Source: Thalassiosira profunda
Taxonomy: Eukaryota > Bacillariophyta > Thalassiosirophyceae > Thalassiosirales > Thalassiosiraceae
DNA length: 20,833 nt
NCBI GenBank assembly: GCA_036939355.1
Contig: JALLAP010000646.1
Span: 1-20,833, forward strand
Direction of reading: 5' to 3'
A program made the position numbers and the translations under genes. The notes under the pieces were generated by a model. The model saw only the letters and a program-made list of their open reading frames with translations. It was not told where the DNA came from and ran no database searches. Shown piece by piece: positions 7,124-15,404 of this stretch. Numbering within the stretch: position 1 is the first letter of the stretch; each line of letters begins with the position of its first letter.

Positions 7124-8950
7124 CTACACCTTCACCGTTCCCTTGCTCTTCACGAGACTCTTCAGCCAGTCGAACCTCTTCTTCAAGTCCCTCTTCACGC
7201 TCACAACGTTGGGGTCCGTGCTGTTGAAGATGTCCTCCATCTCGCCGGGATCGTCAGCCAAATTGAATAGTTGCTCGTAGTTCCAGTCTGGCCAGTACAT
7301 GTACTTCCAATCCTTCCGCACGAGCGCCTCCGACGCGGGGATGTAGCGCTTGTGCGATATAATGGGGTGCTCGTAGAAGAACTCTTTCCTCCATTCCGTA
7401 TCCGCAGGCGAGAGGTACAACGGCGTCATGTCCCGTCCCATCATCTTTTCGGGCGCCGGTATTCCCGCAAACGATAATATTGTGGGAGCCAGATCGATGT
7501 TCAGCGTGAACTCGTCGTTCGTCGTCCCTCGTTGCTCGCTCTTCATTCTGGGATCGCGTATAATCAGTGGCACGCGTATGCTCTCCTGGTGCGGATACCA
7601 CTTGTCCGCTAATCCGTGCTCCGAATGAAAGTTGCCATTGTCCGTCGTAAACAAAATAACAGTATTGTCCAACGCATCCTGACGTCTCAACTCCTCCAAG
7701 ATGGCGCCGCACGCCGCGTCGACCTCGGTGGCCATGCGATAATAATTCTTCATCATCGTCTGGCGTTTCGTGTAGTTGTCGAAGCGCCAATGCCACCGCG
7801 TTCGTCCCTCGTTCTTGTCGTCGAAGAAGTACGGCATCTTCTCCCACGCCTCCTGCGTTCCCGTGGGCGGGATGGGTATCGTGTCGTCCGCGTACATTAC
7901 CATCGACTTGTTCTGCGGCATGTATTGTCGCACATCCCCATCCTTGGCATGCGTGGCGTAAAAGGCCACGTTCAGGAAAAAAGGTTTGTCCTTCGGCCGC
8001 GTCGCGAGGAAGCGCAGCGCGTCCGCCTCGTTCTTCTCTGTGATGTGCCACATTTTGTTCCCCAGTCTGCGGTAGTGCCACCCGTCCTCCTCGACGTTGA
8101 AATCCACGTTCTTATCGAAGGGAAGGTACACTCCCCACTTCCCCGCGTGGCCCACGTGATATCCGTTGGCGGCCAGTATTTCGTAGAAGCTCAGTTCCTT
8201 CCAGTTGGCGGGGGGCTCCTTCAGCTTTTCGGTGGGCTTCTTGCCACCGTTCCAGCAGCACGGTTCCTTTGTGCCATGGCGGCTCATGTATTGTCCAGTG
8301 TAGAGCGTGGCCCGACTTATCCAGCATACGGACGTGGTGACACAATTATGCGTAAATCGGATCCCGTCCTGCGCAAGGGCGTCGAGGATGGGCGTTTTGA
8401 GGATGGTATTGACGGGCTGCACTTTGTGGAAGGCCGACAGCGTATGATGCGTCCAGTCATCGGCGTACAGGAGGAGGATGTTCATGCCAGTCAGATCCTC
8501 TTTGCGTACTCGTATAGGCTCTCCGCCCTCCTCTTCACTTTGTGTTGCATCTGTTTGCTCCCCGGCAGTCTCCGGCTGTGTATTTGCATCATCCACCCGG
8601 GGCGCTCCCTTCAATCGTTGTCTGGTTTTCTCTGCAAGCAGATGAATCCGATCTTCCAAGTCCCCTTCTATCTGTTTCAACGTGTTGATATTCCTCTCGA
8701 GCTTGTCCAGGTGCTTCTTTCCCCCAACATCGCTGGCAAATCCATCCAGCGCTGGCGCATCCCCCTTAGCGCTGCTGTCAGCACCGCCTGAATCTATCGA
8801 TTGCTCCAACCTCCGCAGTAAGTCGCTGTGGCTGATGTCCGCCGCGTAGTCGTGTTGCATGGCATTGATGTTGATGTACAGCATGAGCGTCAAGACGACG
8901 GCCGAGACGGCGGTGAGGAGGACGCGGAGTGCGTATTCGTTGGACGCCAT
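7124..8950 (-). CDS. Type I sulfatase (formylglycine class), type II membrane-anchored
   Basis: An uninterrupted 608-residue frame starts at ATG 8950; the open frame extends upstream only through a GTG at 8971. A short cytosolic tail precedes a membrane segment (residues about 8-26). A Lys/Leu-rich coiled-coil-like stalk (80-112) and an acidic linker follow, then the sulfatase domain from about 150 to the end. Family marks visible are NILLLYADDW (metal Asp164/165); SVCWISRATLYTGQ with candidate formylglycine Cys209; GYHVGHAGKWG (Lys271); VAFYATHAKD (His334); TTDNGNFHSEHGLADKW (Asp437, Asn438, Lys450); and RVPLIIRDP. Such enzymes hydrolyse sulfate esters of carbohydrates. The anchor suggests Golgi or cell-surface action on sulfated polysaccharide or glycoprotein. 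Oddity: the usual CxPSR core is CWISR, with Ile in place of Pro/Ala. The substrate cannot be told from sequence. Confidence 0.9.
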   Translation of the reverse strand: MASNEYALRVLLTAVSAVVLTLMLYININAMQHDYAADISHSDLLRRLEQSIDSGGADSSAKGDAPALDGFASDVGGKKHLDKLERNINTLKQIEGDLEDRIHLLAEKTRQRLKGAPRVDDANTQPETAGEQTDATQSEEEGGEPIRVRKEDLTGMNILLLYADDWTHHTLSAFHKVQPVNTILKTPILDALAQDGIRFTHNCVTTSVCWISRATLYTGQYMSRHGTKEPCCWNGGKKPTEKLKEPPANWKELSFYEILAANGYHVGHAGKWGVYLPFDKNVDFNVEEDGWHYRRLGNKMWHITEKNEADALRFLATRPKDKPFFLNVAFYATHAKDGDVRQYMPQNKSMVMYADDTIPIPPTGTQEAWEKMPYFFDDKNEGRTRWHWRFDNYTKRQTMMKNYYRMATEVDAACGAILEELRRQDALDNTVILFTTDNGNFHSEHGLADKWYPHQESIRVPLIIRDPRMKSEQRGTTNDEFTLNIDLAPTILSFAGIPAPEKMMGRDMTPLYLSPADTEWRKEFFYEHPIISHKRYIPASEALVRKDWKYMYWPDWNYEQLFNLADDPGEMEDIFNSTDPNVVSVKRDLKKRFDWLKSLVKSKGTVKV

Positions 8951-9311
8951 TGTTTGCCGTTGCTGGTGCACCGGCCAATCCCACTCAATGAACTGCCCCG
9001 CCCAAACTTGATAAATTGCAACCTACTACCAAAGCGCCTGGTCAGCAGGTCAGCAGCGCAACGATGCCCTCTAATGATGGGGCGAAGGACGATGGCGCCA
9101 CGGCGACTGCTACGAAGGGATGGGGCACCCGGTCGCGAAAAATGAGAGGCTTTGCAATTAGTACTGATTCCAACGTGGTTTCACTTGGTCGACTTTTTGC
9201 AACGCAAAGAGTCAAACAAGCACGCAAGCACCAGCGGTCCGCACCCTGACCCTGCACCTTGCCGCCGCGCTGCCGCCCCCGTCTCTGCCACCCAGTGCGG
9301 CGCAGGCGGCC
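8951..9311. promoter_or_regulatory. Divergent promoter region between the sulfatase and MED4-like genes
   Basis: The two start codons diverge across 361 bp. TTGCAAC occurs at 9016-9022 and 9197-9203. No other gene-like frame is present: the open frames across the region are not protein-like. The region presumably carries both promoters. Confidence 0.45.
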
Positions 9312-10016
9312 ATGACGCTCCTCGACCACGTGCGCGCCCTCGTCGAGGCCGAGCAGGGCCTCACCGCCGCCATCGAACAGTCGCGCCCCCTCCTCGCCCC
9401 GCGCGACGCGTCGTCCTCCTCGTCCGTCCTCCTCTCCTCCGCCGACCAATCCGCGCCGCCCCTCCTCCCCACGCCGCGCAACATGGACGAGGTGCAGGAC
9501 GTGCTGGCCGTGGCGCGGGCCTATTCGCTGCGCACGAGCGCGCCGCCCATGTGGAACCCCAATCTGCCCGTGATTGGGTTCGCCACGCCCAACCCCTTGC
9601 CCCATCAACTCCGCGGCGGGGCCCTCGGGGCGATGCAATTGAAGATGGCCCGGGAGGAGAAGAACCGCAGGGGGAGGGAACTGGCCGACCGCAGAGAGAA
9701 GGAGCGGAGACGGCTCAAGGAAGATAAAAAGCTGGCCGAGACGAAAGGAGGGGAGGAGGGCGATGCCATGGATGTGGATAAAGATGAAGCAGTGGGCAAG
9801 AGAAAACGAGAGGAAGAAGACAAGGCGGTGGGCAACGATCCCAAGAAAAGGGAGGCGATGGAACACCAAAAGCTGCAGGTGTCGAAACAGCCAAAGGCAC
9901 CGCCGAACAAGCGGCAGACGGCCGAGGAGTATCAAAAGAAGAAGAAGGCGGCGAACATGAATTTGAGCGAGTCGAGCAGCAGCGAGGAGAGTTCAGGCGA
10001 GGAGGAGAGTGACTGA
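9312..10016 (+). CDS. MED4: Mediator complex subunit 4-like protein
   Basis: Single exon, 234 residues, with the ATG in a good context (GCGGCCATGA). The N-terminus is helical (LLDHVRALVEAEQGLTAAIE). The diagnostic part is residues 59-105: a helix 'DEVQDVLAVARAYSLRTSAPP' leading into MWNPNLPVIGFATPNPLPHQLRGG. In MED4 a similar helix 'YAxxISxxTSAPP' is followed by a Trp/Pro-rich segment and a short helix. The rest is a highly charged Lys/Arg/Glu stretch with an NLS-like KRKREEED (163-170), ending in an acidic serine run (SESSSSEESSGEEESD) of the casein-kinase-2 type. MED4 is a core middle-module subunit that bridges transcription factors to RNA polymerase II in the nucleus; that role is inherited from the family. 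Identification rests on a short motif, so confidence is moderate. Confidence 0.65.
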   Translation: MTLLDHVRALVEAEQGLTAAIEQSRPLLAPRDASSSSSVLLSSADQSAPPLLPTPRNMDEVQDVLAVARAYSLRTSAPPMWNPNLPVIGFATPNPLPHQLRGGALGAMQLKMAREEKNRRGRELADRREKERRRLKEDKKLAETKGGEEGDAMDVDKDEAVGKRKREEEDKAVGNDPKKREAMEHQKLQVSKQPKAPPNKRQTAEEYQKKKKAANMNLSESSSSEESSGEEESD

Positions 10017-10427
10017 AGGGGGGGGGGGGTCGAGGAAAGAGTTTGCTGACTGAGGGCGCCCTTTTGAAGTCGAGAGAGAGCTAGACGAGGGCCCATACTT
10101 TGGCTTTAGATTGGTTGTGCATATGATGTGAGCTTCAGAGCTAACAATACGATATTTTTGCAATTGTTACATTCTACCTTCGTTGAACCCATCCGTTCCG
10201 GGCCCCGCCTACTATGTAGAGCCCAGGCCGCGGGGGGAGGGGGGCGGGAGTTGCAAGTTGTGGGGTGGAAGGGACAGAAAGGGAGGGAGGGACGGAGTCT
10301 TCAGTTGCAACCCGATCTCAAAACAAGAACGCCGTTGCACTGCGTTGCAAAGTGTTGCAACCAGCAACCACGCCTCAAATACATCGTGCTCGCCACTGCA
10401 AGCCGACCGACTCTTGTCCTGCCCATC
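10017..10427 (+). promoter_or_regulatory. 5' region of the JmjC gene with a GTTGCA(AC) cluster and a 12-G run
   Basis: This lies between the MED4-like stop codon and the chosen JmjC start. A run of 12 G is at 10018-10029, directly after the MED4 stop. Five GTTGCA elements lie at 10250, 10304, 10334, 10344 and 10354, two of them the full palindrome GTTGCAAC (10304-10311 and 10354-10361). The JmjC frame is open back to 10128, but that stretch translates to low-complexity, poorly protein-like sequence and is treated as 5' UTR or promoter. Confidence 0.5.
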
Positions 10428-12296
10428 ATGCCTGCTGACCCTATGATAATGGCCTCCGCCTCTGGGATACAACAGCGACGGTCGCGCGCCGTCCCTAGCG
10501 GCAACGGTGACGCGTTTCATGCAGCCGTCTCCAGAGAGGACCGCCGTATGGAACGGCGACTCGCCAAAGAGCGGAGGGGTGGGCGGAAATTGCGGCGGGT
10601 GAAGCGCAGCGCCAAATACGGGCAGTCGACGTGGGGGAATGGCGTGCCGGTCCAAATCGCCTTCTACGCGTTCGGTCTGTGCGCCCTGTTGGGCGTGACG
10701 GTCTACCGAACGTTTCACCGCAGCGGTCCTCCGGGAAGTGGACCGGGCGCCTCGCCACATAATGCTGTGTTTCATCGCAAATTCGACCCGAGGGCGGGGG
10801 AGACCAACAGCGACGGGGGAAGCTTCATGAGCCGGCTGCGAGGGCGCTTCGACAAATATATCATCCCGGAATCAATGAAGAAGATTGGCAGCAAGGCGAA
10901 GTGGTACGGTGAGCTCCGGAGGGAATGGGACACGCACATCCTTCCCAAGGACGACGAGCGGTCTATAAAGGCAGTGACTGCAATTCGCGAACGCCAGGGC
11001 ATTTACACGCAGGCGCCTGGGGCACAGACTCCGTACGACATCCACAATTGCCCAGACTACCCTCCGGAGGGATATCCGATGCAGTGGCCCGTGCTGGACG
11101 TCCTCGAAAACTGGCCGACAGACGACCCTAACCCAGAAAAGCACACGGAAATATATCAGGGGCTGTGCGTCTTCGATTATCGCACCGACATGCAAAAGAT
11201 GAAGAACTACCGACACGCGGAGCTTGCCTTTGTGGTGCGGAACGATCCCGCCGCGGCCCGCACCGCCGAGCGGTGGAACCATCCGGAATACATGGAACAG
11301 CTGCTCATGGGAAAGGAGGACACCATGCGACGCACGGAGTATAGCCCAAACAATCACTTCATGTACTGGGTGGACAAGCGCCCGAAGCAGGAGCGTCGTG
11401 AGGCCGCAAAGCGGATCAAGGAGCGGCGACGAAACGGGGAAGACATCCACGGCGGTTACGGCCGGGGCGATCAGGAACAAATGGCCGATGCCATGAGGGA
11501 TCTGGAGAGGGTGAACGTGCTGAAGAAGAAGTTGGACGAGGCAAAAGAATATCTGGAAGATCACGAGGATGACGACGACGCCGAGGCGGAGGTGGAAAAC
11601 TTGCAGTATCAACTCAACGAAGCCAAGAAGATGAAAAGCCACGGTGCGATGGAAGACTGGCAGCCCCCCACGGAAATGATGCGCATGACGTACCTCAATT
11701 GGCTGGAGCACGCCAACGTGACCGACGACAAGCTTGGTCCCGACAATCCCCACTGGTATTTCCGGTTGATCGGCTGTGGGAAAATGGGGGAGCACACGGA
11801 GGACGGGAGCTGCGACAAGGGCTCGTCGGAGTGGCTGTTCGACGAGCTGACCTTCTTCCAACCGCGCTTGGGGGACGAGAAGTCGTTCTACCTCGTGGAG
11901 CCCAAGCATCAAAAGGGCATTCACTGCAGGTTTGGGATGAAGGGTGTGATTGCCGAGAACCACTTTGACCTTTCCAGAAATGCAATCGCTCTCCTGGGCG
12001 GGCAACGGCGGTACATCCTCGCTCACCCAAGTCAATGCAACAATATGAATCTGTTGCCAAGGGGGCATCCCTCTGCGCGCCACTCGGCGGTCGATTGGAG
12101 CGATCCGGACCTGGAGGCGTTCCCCACCTTTGCGAAAGCGCACGTGAACGAGGTCGTGATGCAGCCGGGAGACGTGCTTTATCTGCCGACGAATTGGTTC
12201 CATTACATTGTCAGTCTGGAGCTCAATATGCAGTGCAACACGCGGAGCGGGGGAGAGACCATTTACAGAGAGGAGATCAGAGAATGCGGATTCTGA
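10428..12296 (+). CDS. FIH-like JmjC/cupin-8 Fe(II)/2-oxoglutarate oxygenase, type II membrane-anchored
   Basis: Intronless, 622 residues from the ATG at 10428; ATGs at 10443 and 10449 are alternative starts. A basic cytosolic tail (RRMERRLAKERRGGRKLRRVKR) precedes one membrane segment (about 75-93). A long Pro/charged region, a coiled coil (about 358-402) and a C-terminal cupin (about 485-605) follow. The iron triad is His512-x-Asp514 (NHFD) and His592 (NWFHYI). The flanks GDVLYLPTNWFHYI and AENHFDLSRNAIALLGGQRRYILAHP match FIH-type JmjC enzymes: Asn518 falls at the FIH Asn205 position, and Arg527 falls where FIH has the 2-oxoglutarate-binding Lys214. Such enzymes hydroxylate protein side chains. 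Lumenal ER/Golgi location is inferred from the type II anchor. Two acidic-basic segments and Cys clusters near 450-462 could be lumenal disulfides. It ends 110 bp from the convergent propeller gene. The substrate is unknown. Confidence 0.85.
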   Translation: MPADPMIMASASGIQQRRSRAVPSGNGDAFHAAVSREDRRMERRLAKERRGGRKLRRVKRSAKYGQSTWGNGVPVQIAFYAFGLCALLGVTVYRTFHRSGPPGSGPGASPHNAVFHRKFDPRAGETNSDGGSFMSRLRGRFDKYIIPESMKKIGSKAKWYGELRREWDTHILPKDDERSIKAVTAIRERQGIYTQAPGAQTPYDIHNCPDYPPEGYPMQWPVLDVLENWPTDDPNPEKHTEIYQGLCVFDYRTDMQKMKNYRHAELAFVVRNDPAAARTAERWNHPEYMEQLLMGKEDTMRRTEYSPNNHFMYWVDKRPKQERREAAKRIKERRRNGEDIHGGYGRGDQEQMADAMRDLERVNVLKKKLDEAKEYLEDHEDDDDAEAEVENLQYQLNEAKKMKSHGAMEDWQPPTEMMRMTYLNWLEHANVTDDKLGPDNPHWYFRLIGCGKMGEHTEDGSCDKGSSEWLFDELTFFQPRLGDEKSFYLVEPKHQKGIHCRFGMKGVIAENHFDLSRNAIALLGGQRRYILAHPSQCNNMNLLPRGHPSARHSAVDWSDPDLEAFPTFAKAHVNEVVMQPGDVLYLPTNWFHYIVSLELNMQCNTRSGGETIYREEIRECGF

Positions 12297-12406
12297 GAAG
12301 ACGATTCGTTTCTGTAACAATGTTGTTTAGTCAAGTATATCGCTAGAAGAGAGACTAATGATAGACCTCCAACATAGTCCCCTTTGTTGCACACCTTTGA
12401 GTTTGT

Positions 12407-15247
12407 TCAGCGAGTTTCATCTTCAGGACTTGGGAAGGGTGTAACCTCCGTAGTTGGCCAATCTGTTTCCACCACGACGCCTGTCGGGTAATGCGTCCAC
12501 CATTTTTGTTCCTCCCAAGGAGTGCCGGCCTCGTATGTTGGCCAGGGCGACGGCTTCGGCGTTCTGGTGGGCATTCCTGACTTGGAAGGCGGCATTGATA
12601 ATGAGGGTATTGCACTTGGATTCTGAGACGAGGAAGGCGATTGGGTTGTTGAAGGCGCCTCCGAGGGTGACCCTGGAAATGGGACGGCAAAAATCGTCGT
12701 CTCAGAGTATGCAAAGTTTTCCCCTCCACGTGCAATCACTTCACCCGTTGGGCTAGTGAAAGCGTAATATCCCGGCAGGAAAATGCCATCGCCTGCCGAG
12801 TCGTAGATTGTAAGGTTGTAACTTCCATCTCTGAGGCAAATATTTTGGGTGTGATTGACGGCGCCAGCGGATTCCGAGTGGCGCTTGACTCCGTCGAGGC
12901 CGCTCGCGCCAATCCTTTGAAGCGTATACGATGTTTCTTCCGGGTAATCATCGTATGAGATCAATATCGTAACCCATTCACAGGTTTCTGTGGGCTCCAA
13001 GCTGAATGAGGGCAACGCTGAAGGCTGCAGTGATGAAGATGGTTCTGAAGTCCCAAGCGGCAGGTGAAATGTGCGTGTATCCTTGAACTCGAAGGCCCCT
13101 CCGTGTGCGATCAGGCTGCCATCTGACGAGATGTTGTAATGGCCCGGCGAAATGAGGCCGGGGCTACCGCCACTACTGGGACTGTAGGCATCGTAAATGG
13201 TAAACTGGTACTCTCCCTCGGCGAGACAAAATGTATCAACGCGCGTGTAGCAGTCACGGGAACCTTGACACGGGGGACAAAAATCCCCGTACTGGAAGAA
13301 CACCTCCCCTCCAACTTTGCGCATGTCCCAAGATGTCTGGATCCACGCCATGTCGTAAAAGATTGTGATTTCGAGAGGGTGGCATATCGTTGGGGCAATG
13401 GACATCGATGGTCTCTGAGTCGGTGTTGGCGCACACCGTTCCACGTTCATGGCATATACCTCGCTACCCCATGTTGCAAGTAGACTCCGTCCAGACAACT
13501 GATAGTGGTCGTAGATGCCCCCTTCTGTAGGCCTTTCCAGCATCAGCACTTCTTCCCAGTAGCCATTTTGCTCCACAAAGACATAAACGCCTGGGAACGA
13601 ACTCTCGAATACAAGTATGTCACCATCGAAGGCAACCCGGTGAATATATCCAGCAGATGTGTTCAGCTGCTGATGGGGAGCGAACGTTTCATTCGTGCCC
13701 TCCCGTTTGTAGAGAAATGATCCCGTGTCATTCGTTAAAAGAAGATAGTCACCACTCAATGCCCATGACTCCTCCCCTCTGCTGACCGTCTGACTGACTG
13801 GTAAAGGAATTGGGTCCTGAATCGGCTCGATCCGGTTCTGTTCCTCGACATACTTGAATAATTTCACAGAAGTCGTTGACCAGTCTTTGTGATCTTCCGA
13901 TCCATATATAGCAATCGTGTCCCCAGAGATTGAGCATTGGTTTTGATGATAGTCGACTTCGATCGAGTCGAAAGGCACCCATTGTCTTCCCTCCCTGCGA
14001 AAGAAATAGGTCGCATATGCGGCACCAATGCAAGCCAGATCACCGTCGACGCCAGGGTCCGATCCAAAATGTCCAGAAGAGATGAAGGAAGACAGGGCCT
14101 CGGTTGCATTGGCTGGAACAGCAAATGGATCCTCCACCTTCTCCCAAAACCCAAACTCATTCTGCTCGTAGACAGACAGCTGTCCAACTTCTGGGAGGCC
14201 AACAAAGGCTGTAGTCCCGTCCAGTGCGATGGCATTCCAGCCCACGCTATAATGCCCCATTCGGAAGGCGTTCCTGATGATCCATTCGTCGCCCTTCAAT
14301 GCGAAGAATATCGTGTACGTTGTGGAGGTCGCCTCGTCATCCACAACCACCCCCATGTTGCCCCCGTCCACTGCCACCTTCGGCTCATACGCCTTCTCGA
14401 TTTGCAAATCAATTTGCTGTCTATCAGAAGATATTGTGAGCGCACATGTTGAGGGAGGCGAGGACGGTGCAAGACTCGCCGATGGCCAGGCGCTGGGAGA
14501 GAGCGTTGGCATTTCCGTCTCTCCACCCCTCCCGACAAGGCTTCCAAGGGCGATGGCCAGTGCAATCGTCACGACGAAGACGGCGGACAGGGCGTACTGG
14601 ACCCTCCGCTGCTTCCACCAAGGGAGGGCGGGAGTGGCAATGATGACCTCGCCATCGGAGGAGTCCGACTCCTCTACAAGGAATGCTTCGGGTATCAATT
14701 GGGTGGACTGATGGTGAGGCGCAAGGGTGGGCCAGGCGTTCTCGTGGGCGTCCGCGTCCCTTTGCCTTTGCGTATCCGGAGCCGCAGTAGGTGGCGGTCT
14801 GATCACATGTGCATTGCCTGCATATGAGACGGCTCGATTGGCAGGAAGTTTGCTATCCCCGCGCGGTCTGGCGACGGCGAAGTCAGCCTCTCCTCCTTCG
14901 ATGTCCGCTTCCGTCGGGATGCTGAGGCTGTCGCGGCTCCGAGGCGCGGCCGCGGCAGCTGCCTTCTTTTTGCCCCGATCCTCTGCGGATGGCACAAACA
15001 TTCCGCACGTCTTCTTGCTGAAATCGTCTTCACGCGAAGCCACCATCGGGACGACGGGAGGAGGTCCAACATCGTCGTGAATCTGCTCGATGTTCCCCCG
15101 CCGCCGCTTCTTTTTCGTCTCGTCGTCGTCCTCGACATAGGGTGAAAGAACGGGCGCATCGCCATCGTCAATCAGCTCTGGCCCTGTTGTCGTGCCTCCG
15201 GCGGCCGCGCCCCTCTCGGCATCGCTGCTGACGGCTTCTTCGTCCAT
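12407..15247 (-). CDS. Type II membrane protein with degenerate FG-GAP-like propeller and two diatom-type C-terminal domains
   Basis: Single exon, 946 residues from the ATG at 15247. Order: a disordered cytosolic region rich in charge and Ala (1-210, with KKKRRR); one membrane segment (about 217-238, VQYALSAVFVVTIALAIALG); a Pro/Ser spacer (TLSPSAWPSASLAPSSPPS); a propeller-like region (about 285-605) with recurring 'ALDGTTAFVG', 'VDGDLACIGA', 'ISGDTIAIYG', 'LSGDYLLLTN', 'FDGDILVFES' and 'LSGRSLLATW' strands; a first domain (about 625-730, YDMAWIQTSWDMRK...SPGHYNISSDGSLIAHGG); a second PS spacer (about 733-752); a second domain copy (about 758-857, YDDYPEETSYTLQRI...GDGIFLPGYYAF...VIARGG); and a Pro/Ser/Thr-rich tail. 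Several NxT/S sites suggest lumenal or extracellular N-glycosylation. Likely a cell-surface or vesicle-lumen recognition protein; the ligand is unknown. The architecture is one I associate with diatoms. Confidence 0.85.
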   Translation of the reverse strand: MDEEAVSSDAERGAAAGGTTTGPELIDDGDAPVLSPYVEDDDETKKKRRRGNIEQIHDDVGPPPVVPMVASREDDFSKKTCGMFVPSAEDRGKKKAAAAAAPRSRDSLSIPTEADIEGGEADFAVARPRGDSKLPANRAVSYAGNAHVIRPPPTAAPDTQRQRDADAHENAWPTLAPHHQSTQLIPEAFLVEESDSSDGEVIIATPALPWWKQRRVQYALSAVFVVTIALAIALGSLVGRGGETEMPTLSPSAWPSASLAPSSPPSTCALTISSDRQQIDLQIEKAYEPKVAVDGGNMGVVVDDEATSTTYTIFFALKGDEWIIRNAFRMGHYSVGWNAIALDGTTAFVGLPEVGQLSVYEQNEFGFWEKVEDPFAVPANATEALSSFISSGHFGSDPGVDGDLACIGAAYATYFFRREGRQWVPFDSIEVDYHQNQCSISGDTIAIYGSEDHKDWSTTSVKLFKYVEEQNRIEPIQDPIPLPVSQTVSRGEESWALSGDYLLLTNDTGSFLYKREGTNETFAPHQQLNTSAGYIHRVAFDGDILVFESSFPGVYVFVEQNGYWEEVLMLERPTEGGIYDHYQLSGRSLLATWGSEVYAMNVERCAPTPTQRPSMSIAPTICHPLEITIFYDMAWIQTSWDMRKVGGEVFFQYGDFCPPCQGSRDCYTRVDTFCLAEGEYQFTIYDAYSPSSGGSPGLISPGHYNISSDGSLIAHGGAFEFKDTRTFHLPLGTSEPSSSLQPSALPSFSLEPTETCEWVTILISYDDYPEETSYTLQRIGASGLDGVKRHSESAGAVNHTQNICLRDGSYNLTIYDSAGDGIFLPGYYAFTSPTGEVIARGGENFAYSETTIFAVPFPGSPSEAPSTTQSPSSSQNPSAIPSLSMPPSKSGMPTRTPKPSPWPTYEAGTPWEEQKWWTHYPTGVVVETDWPTTEVTPFPSPEDETR

Positions 15248-15404
15248 GATCGGCAGGGTATGGAAAGAGCTAGGTAGCGTTGGGACCGAGGACCCGCCGC
15301 CCGATCGGGCGGGCAGTTTTGTTCTTGCTTTGCCAAGATACTTCCTACGCTGCGAAGGAGGAGACCTGCTCGGGTCTCCTCTTCCCCGTTTACTCTTAGG
15401 ATTG
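15248..15404. promoter_or_regulatory. Short tandem intergenic region: BRCA2 3' end and propeller-gene promoter
   Basis: Only 157 bp separate the BRCA2 stop codon from the start of the next minus-strand gene. The BRCA2 3' UTR and polyadenylation signals and the downstream promoter must share this space. It contains a strong inverted repeat at 15356-15383. Confidence 0.5.
15356..15383 (-). repeat. Perfect 9-bp (extended 11-bp) inverted repeat with a 6-nt loop
   Basis: GAGGAGACC-type bases at 15358-15366 pair perfectly with GGTCTCCTC at 15373-15381. A G-T and an A-T pair extend the stem to 15356/15383, and the loop is TGCTCG. In the BRCA2 transcript it would form a GC-rich hairpin about 20 nt after the stop codon. 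Confidence 0.7.

Noticed and set aside
7616..8791. 391-codon plus-strand frame opposite the sulfatase
   Set aside because: It has no recognisable domain, and the sulfatase motifs are on the other strand.
10128..10427. 100-residue N-terminal extension of the JmjC protein from the ATG at 10128
   Set aside because: It translates GC-rich repeats and the GTTGCA cluster. The protein from 10428 already has a normal type II N-terminus.
10872..12320. 482-codon open frame antisense to the JmjC gene
   Set aside because: Its composition is typical of a reverse-complement shadow (Val/Leu/His/Arg-rich), while the sense strand has the complete iron-binding motif.
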